Below are positions 27,102 through 35,060 of a stretch of 64,000 nt of DNA, one piece after another. The stretch spans positions 248,001-312,000 of the forward strand of contig PHEH01000005.1 in assembly GCA_002841155.1 (NCBI GenBank). The letters are read 5' to 3'. The notes beneath the pieces were generated by a model. It was not told the origin of the DNA, ran no database searches, and was given only the letters and a program-made list of their open reading frames with translations. The stretch is from Alphaproteobacteria bacterium HGW-Alphaproteobacteria-18 (GTDB lineage Bacteria; Pseudomonadota; Alphaproteobacteria; Caulobacterales; Hyphomonadaceae). The translations under genes were made by a program, and so were the position numbers. Position 1 is the first letter of the stretch. The number at the start of each line of letters is the position of its first letter.

Positions 27102-27539
27102 CTAGCAGCGGCGGAAGTTGAACACCTGTGCCTGGTCCCCGTTCATCCGGGAGATCGTCGCGTTCATCCGGCGGCCATCGCGGGTGTAGGTGATGAGCTG
27201 GGGAAAATCATGCGCCGGGTTGGCAAAGGTGATCGAGTTTCTGCCCCGGCTCGTTTCGGTGAACTCTGAAGGCCCGAACCCGCCGGGATAGGCATTCAGC
27301 GTCGCCGGCGTGCCCAGATCAATGCGTGTCTGCTCGAAGAAGGTTGCCACATTGCCATTGAGGTTCAGCGCATAGCCGAACAGATAGCCATGCTCAGGCT
27401 TGGTCCACACTTCCTTGTAGGTGCGATCATCATTGCGCCAGCAGCCGCTGATCCAGTCGAGATCATCCGCATGGGCAGCGGAAGGGGCGCTGGCACAGGC
27501 CGTCAGGCCAAGGGCGAGGGCAACAAAGGCGCGTTTCAT
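27102..27539 (-). CDS. Exported DUF6265-like protein
   Basis: 145 aa with a signal peptide (about 1-24; a lipobox-like LTACAS means it may be a lipoprotein). The mature part follows the DUF6265 pattern: DWISGCWRNDDRTYKEVW near the start, GYLFGYALNLNGN, then PAHDFPQLITYTRDG. The fold is probably a lipocalin-like barrel and the function is unknown. Single gene; the start ATG lies about 140 nt from the stop of the upstream thioesterase gene. Confidence 0.7.
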   Translation of the reverse strand: MKRAFVALALGLTACASAPSAAHADDLDWISGCWRNDDRTYKEVWTKPEHGYLFGYALNLNGNVATFFEQTRIDLGTPATLNAYPGGFGPSEFTETSRGRNSITFANPAHDFPQLITYTRDGRRMNATISRMNGDQAQVFNFRRC

Positions 27540-27681
27540 GGGTCCACCAATCTTTGCGGCCCAACGGGCCTGTCTGCGTAGCGTGCGAACGGATCATTCC
27601 GCAATTCGCCCCGAGGATACCACCCCCATGCCTGCTGTGAAGCCATGAGTGCAGCTTGCCCGCGCCGGTGGGAGGGGGTGG

Positions 27682-28110
27682 CTAGTCCTGCGCCACCATG
27701 AAATGCGCCACGATGGCCGAAACCGGATCGGCGCGGCTCTCCTGCCACGCCTCGGCGCGCACCGACGCCATCCGCCGGCCCATCTTCATCACATACGCCC
27801 GCGCATAGAGATCCTTGGCATGCCCCTGGCGCAGGTAATCGATGGTGATGTTCATCGGTTTGGGCGGGCGCGGCATGTCGGAAATCAGAAACACCTGCAA
27901 CATCGCCGTCAGCTCCAGGAAAGACGCAATCGCCCCGCCATGCAGCGCGCGGATGGTCACATTCCCGATCAGCTTTTCCTGAAACGGCAGGATCGCCGTC
28001 ATCTCGTCGCCCAGCACTTCACAGCGCATGCCAAGGGTCTGCGCAAACGGAATGCGCCTGAGGATGGCGTCCACTTCATCCGCGCGCGGATTGGTCAGGT
28101 CCGGATTCAT
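27682..28110 (-). CDS. PaaI-type hotdog thioesterase (second of pair)
   Basis: Cytoplasmic hotdog-fold acyl-CoA thioesterase, 142 aa. Diagnostic features are NVTIRALHGGAIASFLELTAM, in which the HGG loop and the helix acidic residue form the active site, and NITIDYLRQGHAKDLYARA on the following strand. The start ATG overlaps the stop of the upstream gene (ATGA), which fixes it despite a longer open frame. It forms a two-gene operon with another member of the same family and probably acts on a different acyl chain or as a heteromeric partner. Substrate unknown. Confidence 0.86.
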   Translation of the reverse strand: MNPDLTNPRADEVDAILRRIPFAQTLGMRCEVLGDEMTAILPFQEKLIGNVTIRALHGGAIASFLELTAMLQVFLISDMPRPPKPMNITIDYLRQGHAKDLYARAYVMKMGRRMASVRAEAWQESRADPVSAIVAHFMVAQD

Positions 28111-28598
28111 GCCTGCGTCTTCCCCTGTGGGCTTTGCGAGCCAAAGCGCGGCTTGTTGATGGCAAAGGTGCCCGCCGATGTCGCGATCAGCCGGTCGCGC
28201 GTCTCGTGATAGGCCCAGGCGCGGGTAAAGCAAACGCTCTTGGTCACCCGGTAGCACTCGGCCTCGCCGATGATCTCCAGCCCCTTTTCAGCCGGGCGCA
28301 TATAGTCGATCCGCAGGTCAATCGTCGCCACAAAGCGCAGCTTCGTCATCGCCGCGGTGCAGGCCATGCCGGAGAGATTGTCGAGGAAGGTGGTGATCAC
28401 CCCGCCATGGATGACGCCGGTATCCGGGTCGCCTACGAGGTTCTCCGCCCAGGGCTGGCGCCCCCAGACATGGCCTTGCTCGACGCGCGTGACCTCAAAG
28501 CCCACCTCATTGCCCCACGGCACGGCGCTGTTCATCAGTCCGACATGTTCGCGCATCACAGCGGCGATGCGATCGGGATCATTTTTGTCATCATTCAT
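28107..28598 (-). CDS. PaaI-type hotdog thioesterase (first of pair)
   Basis: 163-aa hotdog thioesterase with the active-site segment DTGVIHGGVITTFLDNLSGMAC and the next strand ATIDLRIDYMRPAEKGLEI. I start at MNDDKND, 22 codons into a longer open frame, because homologous sequence begins there. It overlaps the following thioesterase gene by 4 nt (ATGA), indicating translational coupling. A flavin monooxygenase gene is divergent across a 112-nt promoter region. The pair would hydrolyse acyl-CoAs, in line with other lipid-related genes in the window. Confidence 0.86.
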   Translation of the reverse strand: MNDDKNDPDRIAAVMREHVGLMNSAVPWGNEVGFEVTRVEQGHVWGRQPWAENLVGDPDTGVIHGGVITTFLDNLSGMACTAAMTKLRFVATIDLRIDYMRPAEKGLEIIGEAECYRVTKSVCFTRAWAYHETRDRLIATSAGTFAINKPRFGSQSPQGKTQA

Positions 28599-28710
28599 CA
28601 GAGGCTTACCCCGCGTCCGGATTTGACGCCTTATCCAAGCCGGATAACATCGCACCAATTCCAAAGAAACGGCAAACGTGACCCGCCCCAGGGGAAGAGG
28701 AGACGCCTAA

Positions 28711-30042
28711 ATGGCATTTGACGCAGCGGCAAAGCCCAAGACGTGCATCATTGGCGCCGGTTGTTCCGGTTTCACCATGGCAAAACGGCTGAAAGACGCC
28801 GGCCTGCCGTATGACTGTTTCGAGAAGTCCGACAATATCGGTGGCAACTGGTATTACATGAACCCCAACGGGGTCTCCTCCTGCTACCAGTCCCTGCACA
28901 TCGACACCTCCAAATGGCGCCTCGCCTTCGAGGATTATCCTGTCCCCGCAGACTGGCCCGATTTCCCCCACCACGCCCAGCTCCTGCAATATTTCCACGA
29001 TTATGTGGATCATTTCGGCCTGCGCGAGACGATCACCTTCAACACCTCTGTCACCGATGTTGCCGATCTCCCCGGCGGGCGTTACCGCGTCACCCTGTCG
29101 ACTGGCGAAACCCGCGAGTATGACGCCGTCATCGTCGCCAACGGCCACCATTGGGACGCCCGCACGCCCACCTATCCCGGCAACTTCACGGGCTATCAGG
29201 TCCACTCCCACCATTACCGCGACCCGTTCGAGCCGTATGATTTCCGCGGCAAGCGCATCATGATCGTCGGCGCCGGCAATTCGGCGATGGACATCTCCTC
29301 AGAGCTTTCCCAGCGCCCGATTGCGCAGAAGCTTTTCATCTCCATGCGCCGCGGCGTCTGGGTGATGCCCAAATACATGGACGGCCGCCCCGCCGACAAA
29401 GCCGTGCTGCCCGCCTGGATGCCCGCCAGCCTTGGCCGCTCGCTCGCCAAGAAAAAGATCAAGAAAACCATCGGCAATATGGAAGATTATGGCCTGCCAA
29501 AACCAGACCATGAGCCGCTGGAAGGCCACCCCTCCGTCTCCGGAGAATTCCTCACCCGCGTCGGCTGTGGCGACATCATCCCGCGCCCCGGCATCGACCG
29601 GTTCGACGGCAACACCGTCCACTTCACAGACGGCACCTCCGAAGAGATTGACGCCATTATCTGGGCGACCGGCTACAATACCAGCTTCCCCTTCTTCAAG
29701 CAGGATGAGCTCACCCCGAAGGACAACGTCTTCTCCCTCTACAAGCGCATGGTAAAGCCCGGCCGCGAGACCCTGTTCTTCCTCGGCCTTGCCCAGCCGC
29801 TGCCCACGCTCGTTAACTTTGCAGAACAACAGTCAAAGTTGGTGGCGGCCGCGCTTCAGGGGCGCTACGCTTTCCCCTCGCATGAGGAGATGGACCGCGT
29901 GACCATTGCCGATGAACAGGCCCATCTGGGCCATTTCTATGACAGCCCGCGCCACCGGATGCAGGTGGATTTCAATCTCTATGTCCGCGATCTGCTGAAA
30001 GAGATCGAGCGCGGAGCGAAACGGGCGAAGGTCGGCGCATGA
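28711..30042 (+). CDS. Flavin-containing monooxygenase
   Basis: 443-aa FAD and NADPH monooxygenase. FAD-binding GAGCSG near residue 13 with ENIGGNWYY-like DNIGGNWYY; the FMO-identifying motif FxGxxxHxxxY as FTGYQVHSHHY; an NADPH-binding GAGNSAMDI; and the ATGY motif (WATGYNTSFPF). The Tyr ending the identifying motif points to an N- or S-oxygenating FMO rather than a Baeyer-Villiger enzyme, which would have Trp-Pro/Asp. The stop overlaps the start of the M23 peptidase gene by 4 nt (ATGA). Confidence 0.92.
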   Translation: MAFDAAAKPKTCIIGAGCSGFTMAKRLKDAGLPYDCFEKSDNIGGNWYYMNPNGVSSCYQSLHIDTSKWRLAFEDYPVPADWPDFPHHAQLLQYFHDYVDHFGLRETITFNTSVTDVADLPGGRYRVTLSTGETREYDAVIVANGHHWDARTPTYPGNFTGYQVHSHHYRDPFEPYDFRGKRIMIVGAGNSAMDISSELSQRPIAQKLFISMRRGVWVMPKYMDGRPADKAVLPAWMPASLGRSLAKKKIKKTIGNMEDYGLPKPDHEPLEGHPSVSGEFLTRVGCGDIIPRPGIDRFDGNTVHFTDGTSEEIDAIIWATGYNTSFPFFKQDELTPKDNVFSLYKRMVKPGRETLFFLGLAQPLPTLVNFAEQQSKLVAAALQGRYAFPSHEEMDRVTIADEQAHLGHFYDSPRHRMQVDFNLYVRDLLKEIERGAKRAKVGA

Positions 30043-30752
30043 GGGCAGGGGCGACCGGTCTCGCGCTGGCGGCGCTTCTGCTCGCCGCTGCCTGCGCCTC
30101 ATCGCCCGCGCCCGTCAGTCATCGCCCGTCCCAGGCTATCCTGCGCATGCCCCCGGTGAATTACGGCCCGCCGGGGGATGCGCGCAATCCGCCCCAGGGC
30201 CCGTTCCAGCCAAACGCTTACCTGCGCGCCTGTCCCGGCATGCGCGTCTCCAACGCCCCGGCCATGGATGGGGATCGCTGGCTCACAGAGTTCAAGCCGA
30301 TCATCGTCGTCTATGGCGTCATCCTCGCCACCTCTCCGGTCAATGATGTCTGCCTCGCCTCGGGCTATGGCCTGCGCGATGGGCGCATGCATGCGGGCAT
30401 AGACCTCACCAGCCGCCCGCCCGGCATCGTCTATTCCGGCGCGCCCGGCCGCGTGATCGAGGCAAAGAATTCCTCCGGCTACGGCCTGAATGTCGTGCTC
30501 GATCATGGCCACGGCATCTACACGCGCTACGCCCATCTTGACTACTTCGCCCCCGGCATCACGCCCGGCGTCTCCATCGGCTTTGGCCAGCCGGTCGGCC
30601 AGATGGGCTCGACTGGAAACGCGCAGGCTGCCCACCTCCATTACGAAATTCTCACCGGCAATATCGACAATCCCAGAGGCGCCTACGGCCTCACGACGCA
30701 TGATCCTTTCAGTTTCCCCGCTTATGAAGGGGCGTTGCAGGCCGGGTACTGA
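30039..30752 (+). CDS. M23 (LytM-type) peptidase, lipoprotein
   Basis: 237 aa. A lipoprotein signal (lipobox LLAAAC, Cys about residue 20) and a proline-rich linker precede the LytM domain (about 110-220), with zinc ligands in HAGIDLT and HLHYE and the strand YTRYAHLDYF. Such proteins are Gly-Gly or DD-endopeptidases of peptidoglycan, or inactive activators of amidases; the zinc ligands look intact. Translationally coupled to the monooxygenase gene by a 4-nt overlap, although the two have no obvious functional link. Confidence 0.88.
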   Translation: MRAGATGLALAALLLAAACASSPAPVSHRPSQAILRMPPVNYGPPGDARNPPQGPFQPNAYLRACPGMRVSNAPAMDGDRWLTEFKPIIVVYGVILATSPVNDVCLASGYGLRDGRMHAGIDLTSRPPGIVYSGAPGRVIEAKNSSGYGLNVVLDHGHGIYTRYAHLDYFAPGITPGVSIGFGQPVGQMGSTGNAQAAHLHYEILTGNIDNPRGAYGLTTHDPFSFPAYEGALQAGY

Positions 30753-30792
30753 TCTGCCAGACCCGGGGGAGGGAAAAGGCAGGGGGGCCGCC

Positions 30793-31488
30793 ATGATACC
30801 GAAAATCTCGCCATCGCTGATCGCGCGCGCCTATGCCGATCCGCTCTCCTGGCTCAATCTTGCAGTCGATCTCCTGCCCATCTGGGCGATCTTCCAGTTC
30901 GGCTGGGGCGCCACGCCGCTGGTCGCGCTTTACTGGCTGGAAAACCTCGTCATCGGCCTCTTTGCGGCGGCCCGCATGGCTGCCGGCGGTCTCACCCAGC
31001 TCGGCAAGGGCATGATCAGCGGCGCGGGCGTCTTCTTCCTCGTGCCCTTCTTCATCGTGCATTACGGCGCGTTCTGCTTCGGGCACGGCATTTTCATCGC
31101 CAGTTTTGCGTCCCCGGAGATCGGCTTTCCAAATCCCGCCGAACTCCTCGGCTGGGCGCTCACCACCGGCCCGCACATTGCCTGGTTCCTCGCCGCCATC
31201 TTTGCGGCAAACCTTGCGGTCTTCCTCATCCATTTCATCGGCCGCGGAGAGATCGCCCGCGCCAATGTCGCCGCAGAAATGGCCGCCCCCTATGGCCGCA
31301 TCGTCACCCTGCACCTCGCCATCATCCTCGGCGCCATGTTCGCCTTTGGTACGGACGAACCCCTGATGGGCGTCCTCCTCCTCATCCTCATCCGCGTCGC
31401 CTTCGGCATCATCCTTTCCCTCCGCCTACGCATCAAACGAGACCGTCAGCTGGCGGAGGGCATGACGCCCGAGAGCGCGCCGCTCTAA
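30793..31488 (+). CDS. DUF6498 membrane protein
   Basis: 231-aa integral membrane protein with about six hydrophobic helices. It matches the DUF6498 pattern: a short N-terminal segment, ALYWLENLVIGLFAAARM, then FFIVHYGAFCFGHGIF, and a C-terminal charged tail. Function unknown; homologues are predicted membrane-embedded proteins. I start at ATG 30793; the frame is open further upstream but there it overlaps the M23 gene. It follows that gene by 40 nt and may be the third gene of the operon. Confidence 0.75.
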   Translation: MIPKISPSLIARAYADPLSWLNLAVDLLPIWAIFQFGWGATPLVALYWLENLVIGLFAAARMAAGGLTQLGKGMISGAGVFFLVPFFIVHYGAFCFGHGIFIASFASPEIGFPNPAELLGWALTTGPHIAWFLAAIFAANLAVFLIHFIGRGEIARANVAAEMAAPYGRIVTLHLAIILGAMFAFGTDEPLMGVLLLILIRVAFGIILSLRLRIKRDRQLAEGMTPESAPL

Positions 31489-31521
31489 TCCCCCGTGTCA
31501 TCCCGCAAACCGCAAACAGAT

Positions 31522-31576
31522 CCCCCTCCGTCTTGCGCGTCCCGCGCAATCCACCTCCCCCGCTACGCAGGGGAGG
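31522..31576 (-). repeat. Palindromic repeat family 1, copy A (inverted)
   Basis: GC-rich element with a 23-nt palindromic core (31554-31576: CCTCCCCC, CTACG loop region, GGGGAGG) and a tail related to the ACGCGAAGCGGACGGAGGGGG tail of the other copies, here on the minus strand and partly diverged. The core is the exact reverse complement of the core of copy B. Confidence 0.85.
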
Positions 31577-31611
31577 ATTGCGTTGCACTTCGTTGAGAGG
31601 ACGCGCTGTTA

Positions 31612-31659
31612 TCCTCCCCTGCGTAGCGGGGGAGGTGGACGCGAAGCGGACGGAGGGGG
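31612..31659 (+). repeat. Palindromic repeat family 1, copy B
   Basis: Core palindrome at 31613-31635 followed by GGTGGACGCGAAGCGGACGG and a G-run. From the GGGGGAGG arm onward it is identical over about 31 nt to the copy at 45361-45410 inside the helicase gene. Together with copy A it forms a large inverted repeat in this gap. Confidence 0.88.
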
Positions 31660-31680
31660 CAGGTAGCTATCAGCGGAAAT

Positions 31681-31742
31681 AAAACCTCTCCCCACGCACA
31701 ACCGGCCCCCTCCCCATGACTATGGGGAGGGTTGGGGTGGGG
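31681..31742. repeat. Repeat family 2, copy 1
   Basis: AAAACCTCTCCCCACGCACA, a short variable part, CCCCCTCCCC, a variable 7-nt loop, then GGGGAGGGTTGGGGTGGGG. Nearly identical to 49715-49777. Apart from the repeats, the 340-nt gap between the DUF6498 and TRIC genes contains only further CT-rich sequence before the TRIC start. Confidence 0.85.
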
Positions 31743-31828
31743 TAGCTCTCCGCTCTATCTCAACGCCACCCAATTGACGCCCCCCTCGCTCTCCCCCATC
31801 CCTCTCCCTCTGACACAGGGAGCGCGCC

Positions 31829-32461
31829 ATGAACCCCATTCTGATCCTCGACTATGCGGGCATCGCCGTCTTCGCCGCCACCGGCGCGCTGGCGGCCTCG
31901 CGCAAGCAGCTCGACATCATCGGCTTCCTCTTCTTTGCCGCCTTCACCGGGGTAGGGGGCGGCACGGTGCGCGACCTGATCCTCGATGTGCCCGTCTTCT
32001 GGGTGGCCAATCATGACTATCTGCTGATCTGCCTCGTCACCGCCGTCCTCGTCTATTTCACCGCCCACCTGTTTGAGTCCCGCTACAAGCTCCTCCTCTG
32101 GCTCGATGCCGTGGGCCTTGGCGCCTACTGCGTGTTCGGGGCCTGGAAGGCGCTGGAGGTCACCGGCTCGCCGGTCATCGCGGTGGTCATGGGCGTCATC
32201 ACGGCGAGCTTCGGCGGCATCCTGCGCGACCAGCTGGCGGGCGAGCCCTGCATCCTCCTGCGCCCGGAGATCTACATCACCGCCGCGCTCGCCGGCGCGG
32301 CCACCTATACCGGGCTCCACCTTGCCGGCCTCCCGGTGATGATGGCGGCGGTTCCGGCCGCGCTCGTCGCCTTCGCCATCCGGGGCGGGGCGATGAAATT
32401 CGGCTGGTCGATTCCCGGTTACAAAACCCGTCCGGGACGCCCCGCCGAGGAGATCGAATGA
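31829..32461 (+). CDS. TRIC-family (UPF0126/YadS) cation channel protein
   Basis: 210-aa membrane protein with seven helices arranged as an internal repeat. The two signature loops are GGGTVRDLIL (about residue 42) and FGGILRDQLAG (about 130), the duplicated GG-x-x-RD motif of prokaryotic TRIC channels, which form trimeric monovalent-cation pores. The ATG follows GGGAGCGCGCC. It stands alone between two repeat regions: palindromic repeats before it and a 10-bp tandem array starting 13 nt after the stop. Confidence 0.9.
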   Translation: MNPILILDYAGIAVFAATGALAASRKQLDIIGFLFFAAFTGVGGGTVRDLILDVPVFWVANHDYLLICLVTAVLVYFTAHLFESRYKLLLWLDAVGLGAYCVFGAWKALEVTGSPVIAVVMGVITASFGGILRDQLAGEPCILLRPEIYITAALAGAATYTGLHLAGLPVMMAAVPAALVAFAIRGGAMKFGWSIPGYKTRPGRPAEEIE

Positions 32462-32474
32462 GCCCGTCTCCTGG

Positions 32475-32554
32475 TGTCCGAAAGTGTCCTGAACTGTCCT
32501 GAAGTGTCCTGAAGTGTCCCGGTTTGTCCCAGATTGTCCCGATCTGTCCCGGAA
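32475..32554. repeat. Eight-unit 10-bp tandem array (TGTCCYG)
   Basis: TGTCC recurs at 32475, 32485, 32495, 32505, 32515, 32525, 32535 and 32545, exactly 10 bp apart. The first units are close to TGTCCTGAAG/C and the later ones to TGTCCCGGTT or TGTCCCGATC, so the first six or seven bases are conserved and the last three or four vary. That pattern suits one binding face per helical turn. It lies between the TRIC stop and the TetR gene (start 123 nt further). Confidence 0.92.
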
Positions 32555-32677
32555 TTGACGCTCATTGCCCGGCTTTTTGGCCGCGTCTGCGCGCATAGCT
32601 GCTCTACGGGATCACAAAGTTGACGCGGGATGACGCCGGGTGCAGTGTCGGGTTCGTTACAACCAGAAAGAAACCTC

Positions 32678-33307
32678 ATGGCCGATATGACAGTGCCCGA
32701 TGCCCTCTGCGGCAAGCGCGCCAGCACCAAGGCTGCCAACCGCCGCGCCATCTTGCAGGCGGGCCGCCAGGTCTTCGCCCGCATTGGTTACGAGGCCACC
32801 ACCGTGCGCGATATCATCCGCGAAACGGCGCTCGCCTCGGGAACTTTCTACAATTATTTCAAGTCGAAAGAGGAAGTCTTCCAGGCCATCGCGGAGGATT
32901 CCACCTATCGTTTCCGTGATCGTCTGGCCGATGTCCGCGCCAGGGCGCAGAGCCTCGAAGACTATATGGAACACGCCTACCGTGCCTATTTCGGCTTCAT
33001 TTCGCGCGAGAATGAAGACGCAATCGCAAGTGGCGCCCCCCATATCGCCCTCATCGGCGTGCGCGTCGATACGCCCGAAATGCAGGCCGTCGCCCAGGAA
33101 ATCCGCGCTGACCTCGAACATGTCCTTGGAAAACAGGGCACTAAGCCCTCCCTCGATACCGAATACCTCACCGCCGCCGCCATCGGTATCGCCCGCGAGA
33201 TGGGCGACTACATGCTCAAGCGCCGCCCCGTCGATGTTGAAGGCGCCACCCGCTTTGCCTGCACCCTGCTGCTCTCCGGTCTCAAGGCGCTCGACGCAGA
33301 GGGATAA
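32678..33307 (+). CDS. TetR-family transcriptional regulator
   Basis: 209 aa. The N-terminal helix-turn-helix is clear: RRAILQAGRQVFARIGYEATTVRDIIRETALASGTFYNYF; the remaining helical domain would bind a small ligand. I start at MADMTVPDAL; 16 further codons upstream are open but have no better ribosome-binding site. The downstream esterase gene begins 85 nt after the stop on the same strand and is the obvious candidate target, together with whatever reads the tandem array upstream. Ligand unknown. Confidence 0.88.
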   Translation: MADMTVPDALCGKRASTKAANRRAILQAGRQVFARIGYEATTVRDIIRETALASGTFYNYFKSKEEVFQAIAEDSTYRFRDRLADVRARAQSLEDYMEHAYRAYFGFISRENEDAIASGAPHIALIGVRVDTPEMQAVAQEIRADLEHVLGKQGTKPSLDTEYLTAAAIGIAREMGDYMLKRRPVDVEGATRFACTLLLSGLKALDAEG

Positions 33308-33392
33308 TCTCGCCGCCGCCGGGGAACCCCTTGGCGGCGCGCGAAAATAGCGTCAGGTTCTCCCTCGAGAAGAGATAAAGGGAGAAAATCCG

Positions 33393-34439
33393 GTGAGCCT
33401 TCAGCGCGCTATTGCAAAGATGATTGCCAGCCTGCCTGGCGGCATGATCGTCAAGATGTCGGGCGGTGAGCCCAAGACCATCGAGGGCCGCACGCTTGAG
33501 CCCCAGCTCCAGCTGGTCGCCTGGAACGGCCGCAACGCGCCGCCCATGTCCACCCTGCCGGCCGAGGCTGTACAGCAGGGCGTCAAGGCCCAACTCGCCC
33601 TGATGGCTGACAAGCTTCCCGGCGGCGTCGGTGTCGAGGCGTTCACCATCCCCGGCCCGGACGCAAACGAGATTCCGGTGCGCCTCTACACGCCCGCCTC
33701 TCAAGACCCGCGCCATCCCCTGATCGTCTATTTCCATATGGGCGGCGGTGTGATCGGGGATATGGACACCTGCCACGCCTTCTGCGGCATGCTCGCGCAA
33801 GGGGCGCAGGCGCCTGTCCTCTCGGTCGATTACCGCCTTGCGCCCCAACACATCTTTCCGGCCGGTCTCAACGACTGTTTTGCCGCCTATAAATGGGGCG
33901 TGGAGAACGCGGCCAAATACGGCGCGCCTGCGGGCAAGGCCGCTGTCGGCGGCGACAGTATGGGCGGAAACTTCTCCGCCATCATCAGCCAGCGGATGAA
34001 GCGGGAAGGTGGCCCCATCCCGGCGCTTCAGCTTCTAATCTATCCGGCCATCGACATTTCCAAACACTACCCCTCCAAAACCAGCTTCGCGAATACCTTC
34101 TCCCTCAGCCAGGACACGATGGACTGGTTCATGAAGCAGTATCTGCCCGAAGGCTTTGATTACACTGACCTCAACGTTTCCCCCGGCCAGGAAAGCGACC
34201 TTTCCGGTCTCCCGCCCGCTGTTGTGGTGACAGCAGGTCACGACCCGCTGGTGGACGAAGGCGATGAATATGCCGAGCGTCTCAAGGCCGCCGGCGTGAA
34301 GGTGATGCACAAACGCTATGACAGCCTCGCCCATGCCTTTACCGCCTTCACCTTCCTCTCGCCCGGCGCCCGCGCCGCCTGCGCCGAAATCGCCCGGATG
34401 GTCCATGATCTATTCCAGCAGCGCATCTTCAGCAAATGA
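33393..34439 (+). CDS. HSL-family alpha/beta hydrolase (esterase)
   Basis: 348-aa cytoplasmic esterase or lipase. The oxyanion loop reads HMGGG (residues 115-119) rather than the usual HGGG; the nucleophile is Ser189 in GGDSMGGN, also a variant of GDSAGG; the acid is in GHDPLVDEGD and the histidine in SLAHAFT. A long N-terminal cap (about 1-90) precedes the core. The start is GTG at 33393 with GGGAGAAAAT before it. Probably controlled by the TetR gene upstream. It may act on short-chain esters or polyester-derived substrates. Confidence 0.88.
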   Translation: MSLQRAIAKMIASLPGGMIVKMSGGEPKTIEGRTLEPQLQLVAWNGRNAPPMSTLPAEAVQQGVKAQLALMADKLPGGVGVEAFTIPGPDANEIPVRLYTPASQDPRHPLIVYFHMGGGVIGDMDTCHAFCGMLAQGAQAPVLSVDYRLAPQHIFPAGLNDCFAAYKWGVENAAKYGAPAGKAAVGGDSMGGNFSAIISQRMKREGGPIPALQLLIYPAIDISKHYPSKTSFANTFSLSQDTMDWFMKQYLPEGFDYTDLNVSPGQESDLSGLPPAVVVTAGHDPLVDEGDEYAERLKAAGVKVMHKRYDSLAHAFTAFTFLSPGARAACAEIARMVHDLFQQRIFSK

Positions 34440-34581
34440 CCAAATTCTGTTGCGCTACTTAAAGACATCGTCTGAGATCATCCAGTCTGCGATATCGCAA
34501 TTGGGGATGCTATAACTTCAGCCATTCGCGCAGACGAAAGGTTATGTGCACCAGCAGCGGCCTCGCACGGGATAGATCCTA

Positions 34582-34998
34582 ATGAGCTCAGACGTTGTCA
34601 AAATGTGGGGCATTGCAAGAATCGCGGATCTGCTACTAGCGATCATTCTCGCGCTTTCGATAAACCTGCTCTCGGGGGATATCGGCGAATTAAGAGACTT
34701 TTTCGGAACGGTTTGGCTTGGCATATTGGCCTACGGTGTTGTCACTTTTGGGGCTCTTTTTTTTGCAACATCGTACCTTTGGACTTGGCTTGCGAAGCGT
34801 GGTTTGAAGCTAAATTATCTGTTCACGTCAGCTGGCAGCAGTGTGATTCTCTGGTTGTCTCTCGTGGGTATCCATCTGTTTGGAGGAGGCCTCGATCATG
34901 CGCAGTGGCAAATTGTTGCTGGCCCCTGGATTATCTTCAGCGTCGTCGCTCATGGCCTTTTGAGTTGGCTGGCTTGGAATCTCTGTATGAGAAGATAA
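34582..34998 (+). CDS. Unknown four-helix membrane protein
   Basis: 138 aa, not recognised. Four hydrophobic helices (about residues 12-32, 43-66, 80-100, 112-132) with short loops and a basic C-terminus (LCMRR). The gene and its flanks (about 34440-35060) are visibly richer in A and T than the surrounding sequence, with TTTTTTTT-type runs and non-preferred codons, so it may have been acquired separately. No ribosome-binding site stands out, though GATAGATCCTA precedes the ATG. No mobile-element gene is nearby. Confidence 0.6.
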   Translation: MSSDVVKMWGIARIADLLLAIILALSINLLSGDIGELRDFFGTVWLGILAYGVVTFGALFFATSYLWTWLAKRGLKLNYLFTSAGSSVILWLSLVGIHLFGGGLDHAQWQIVAGPWIIFSVVAHGLLSWLAWNLCMRR

Positions 34999-35060
34999 AT
35001 AGTGGCTTGGGCAGTGTCAGCGGGCACGACCTTGAGAAGTATGTACGCGGCTAGGAAATA

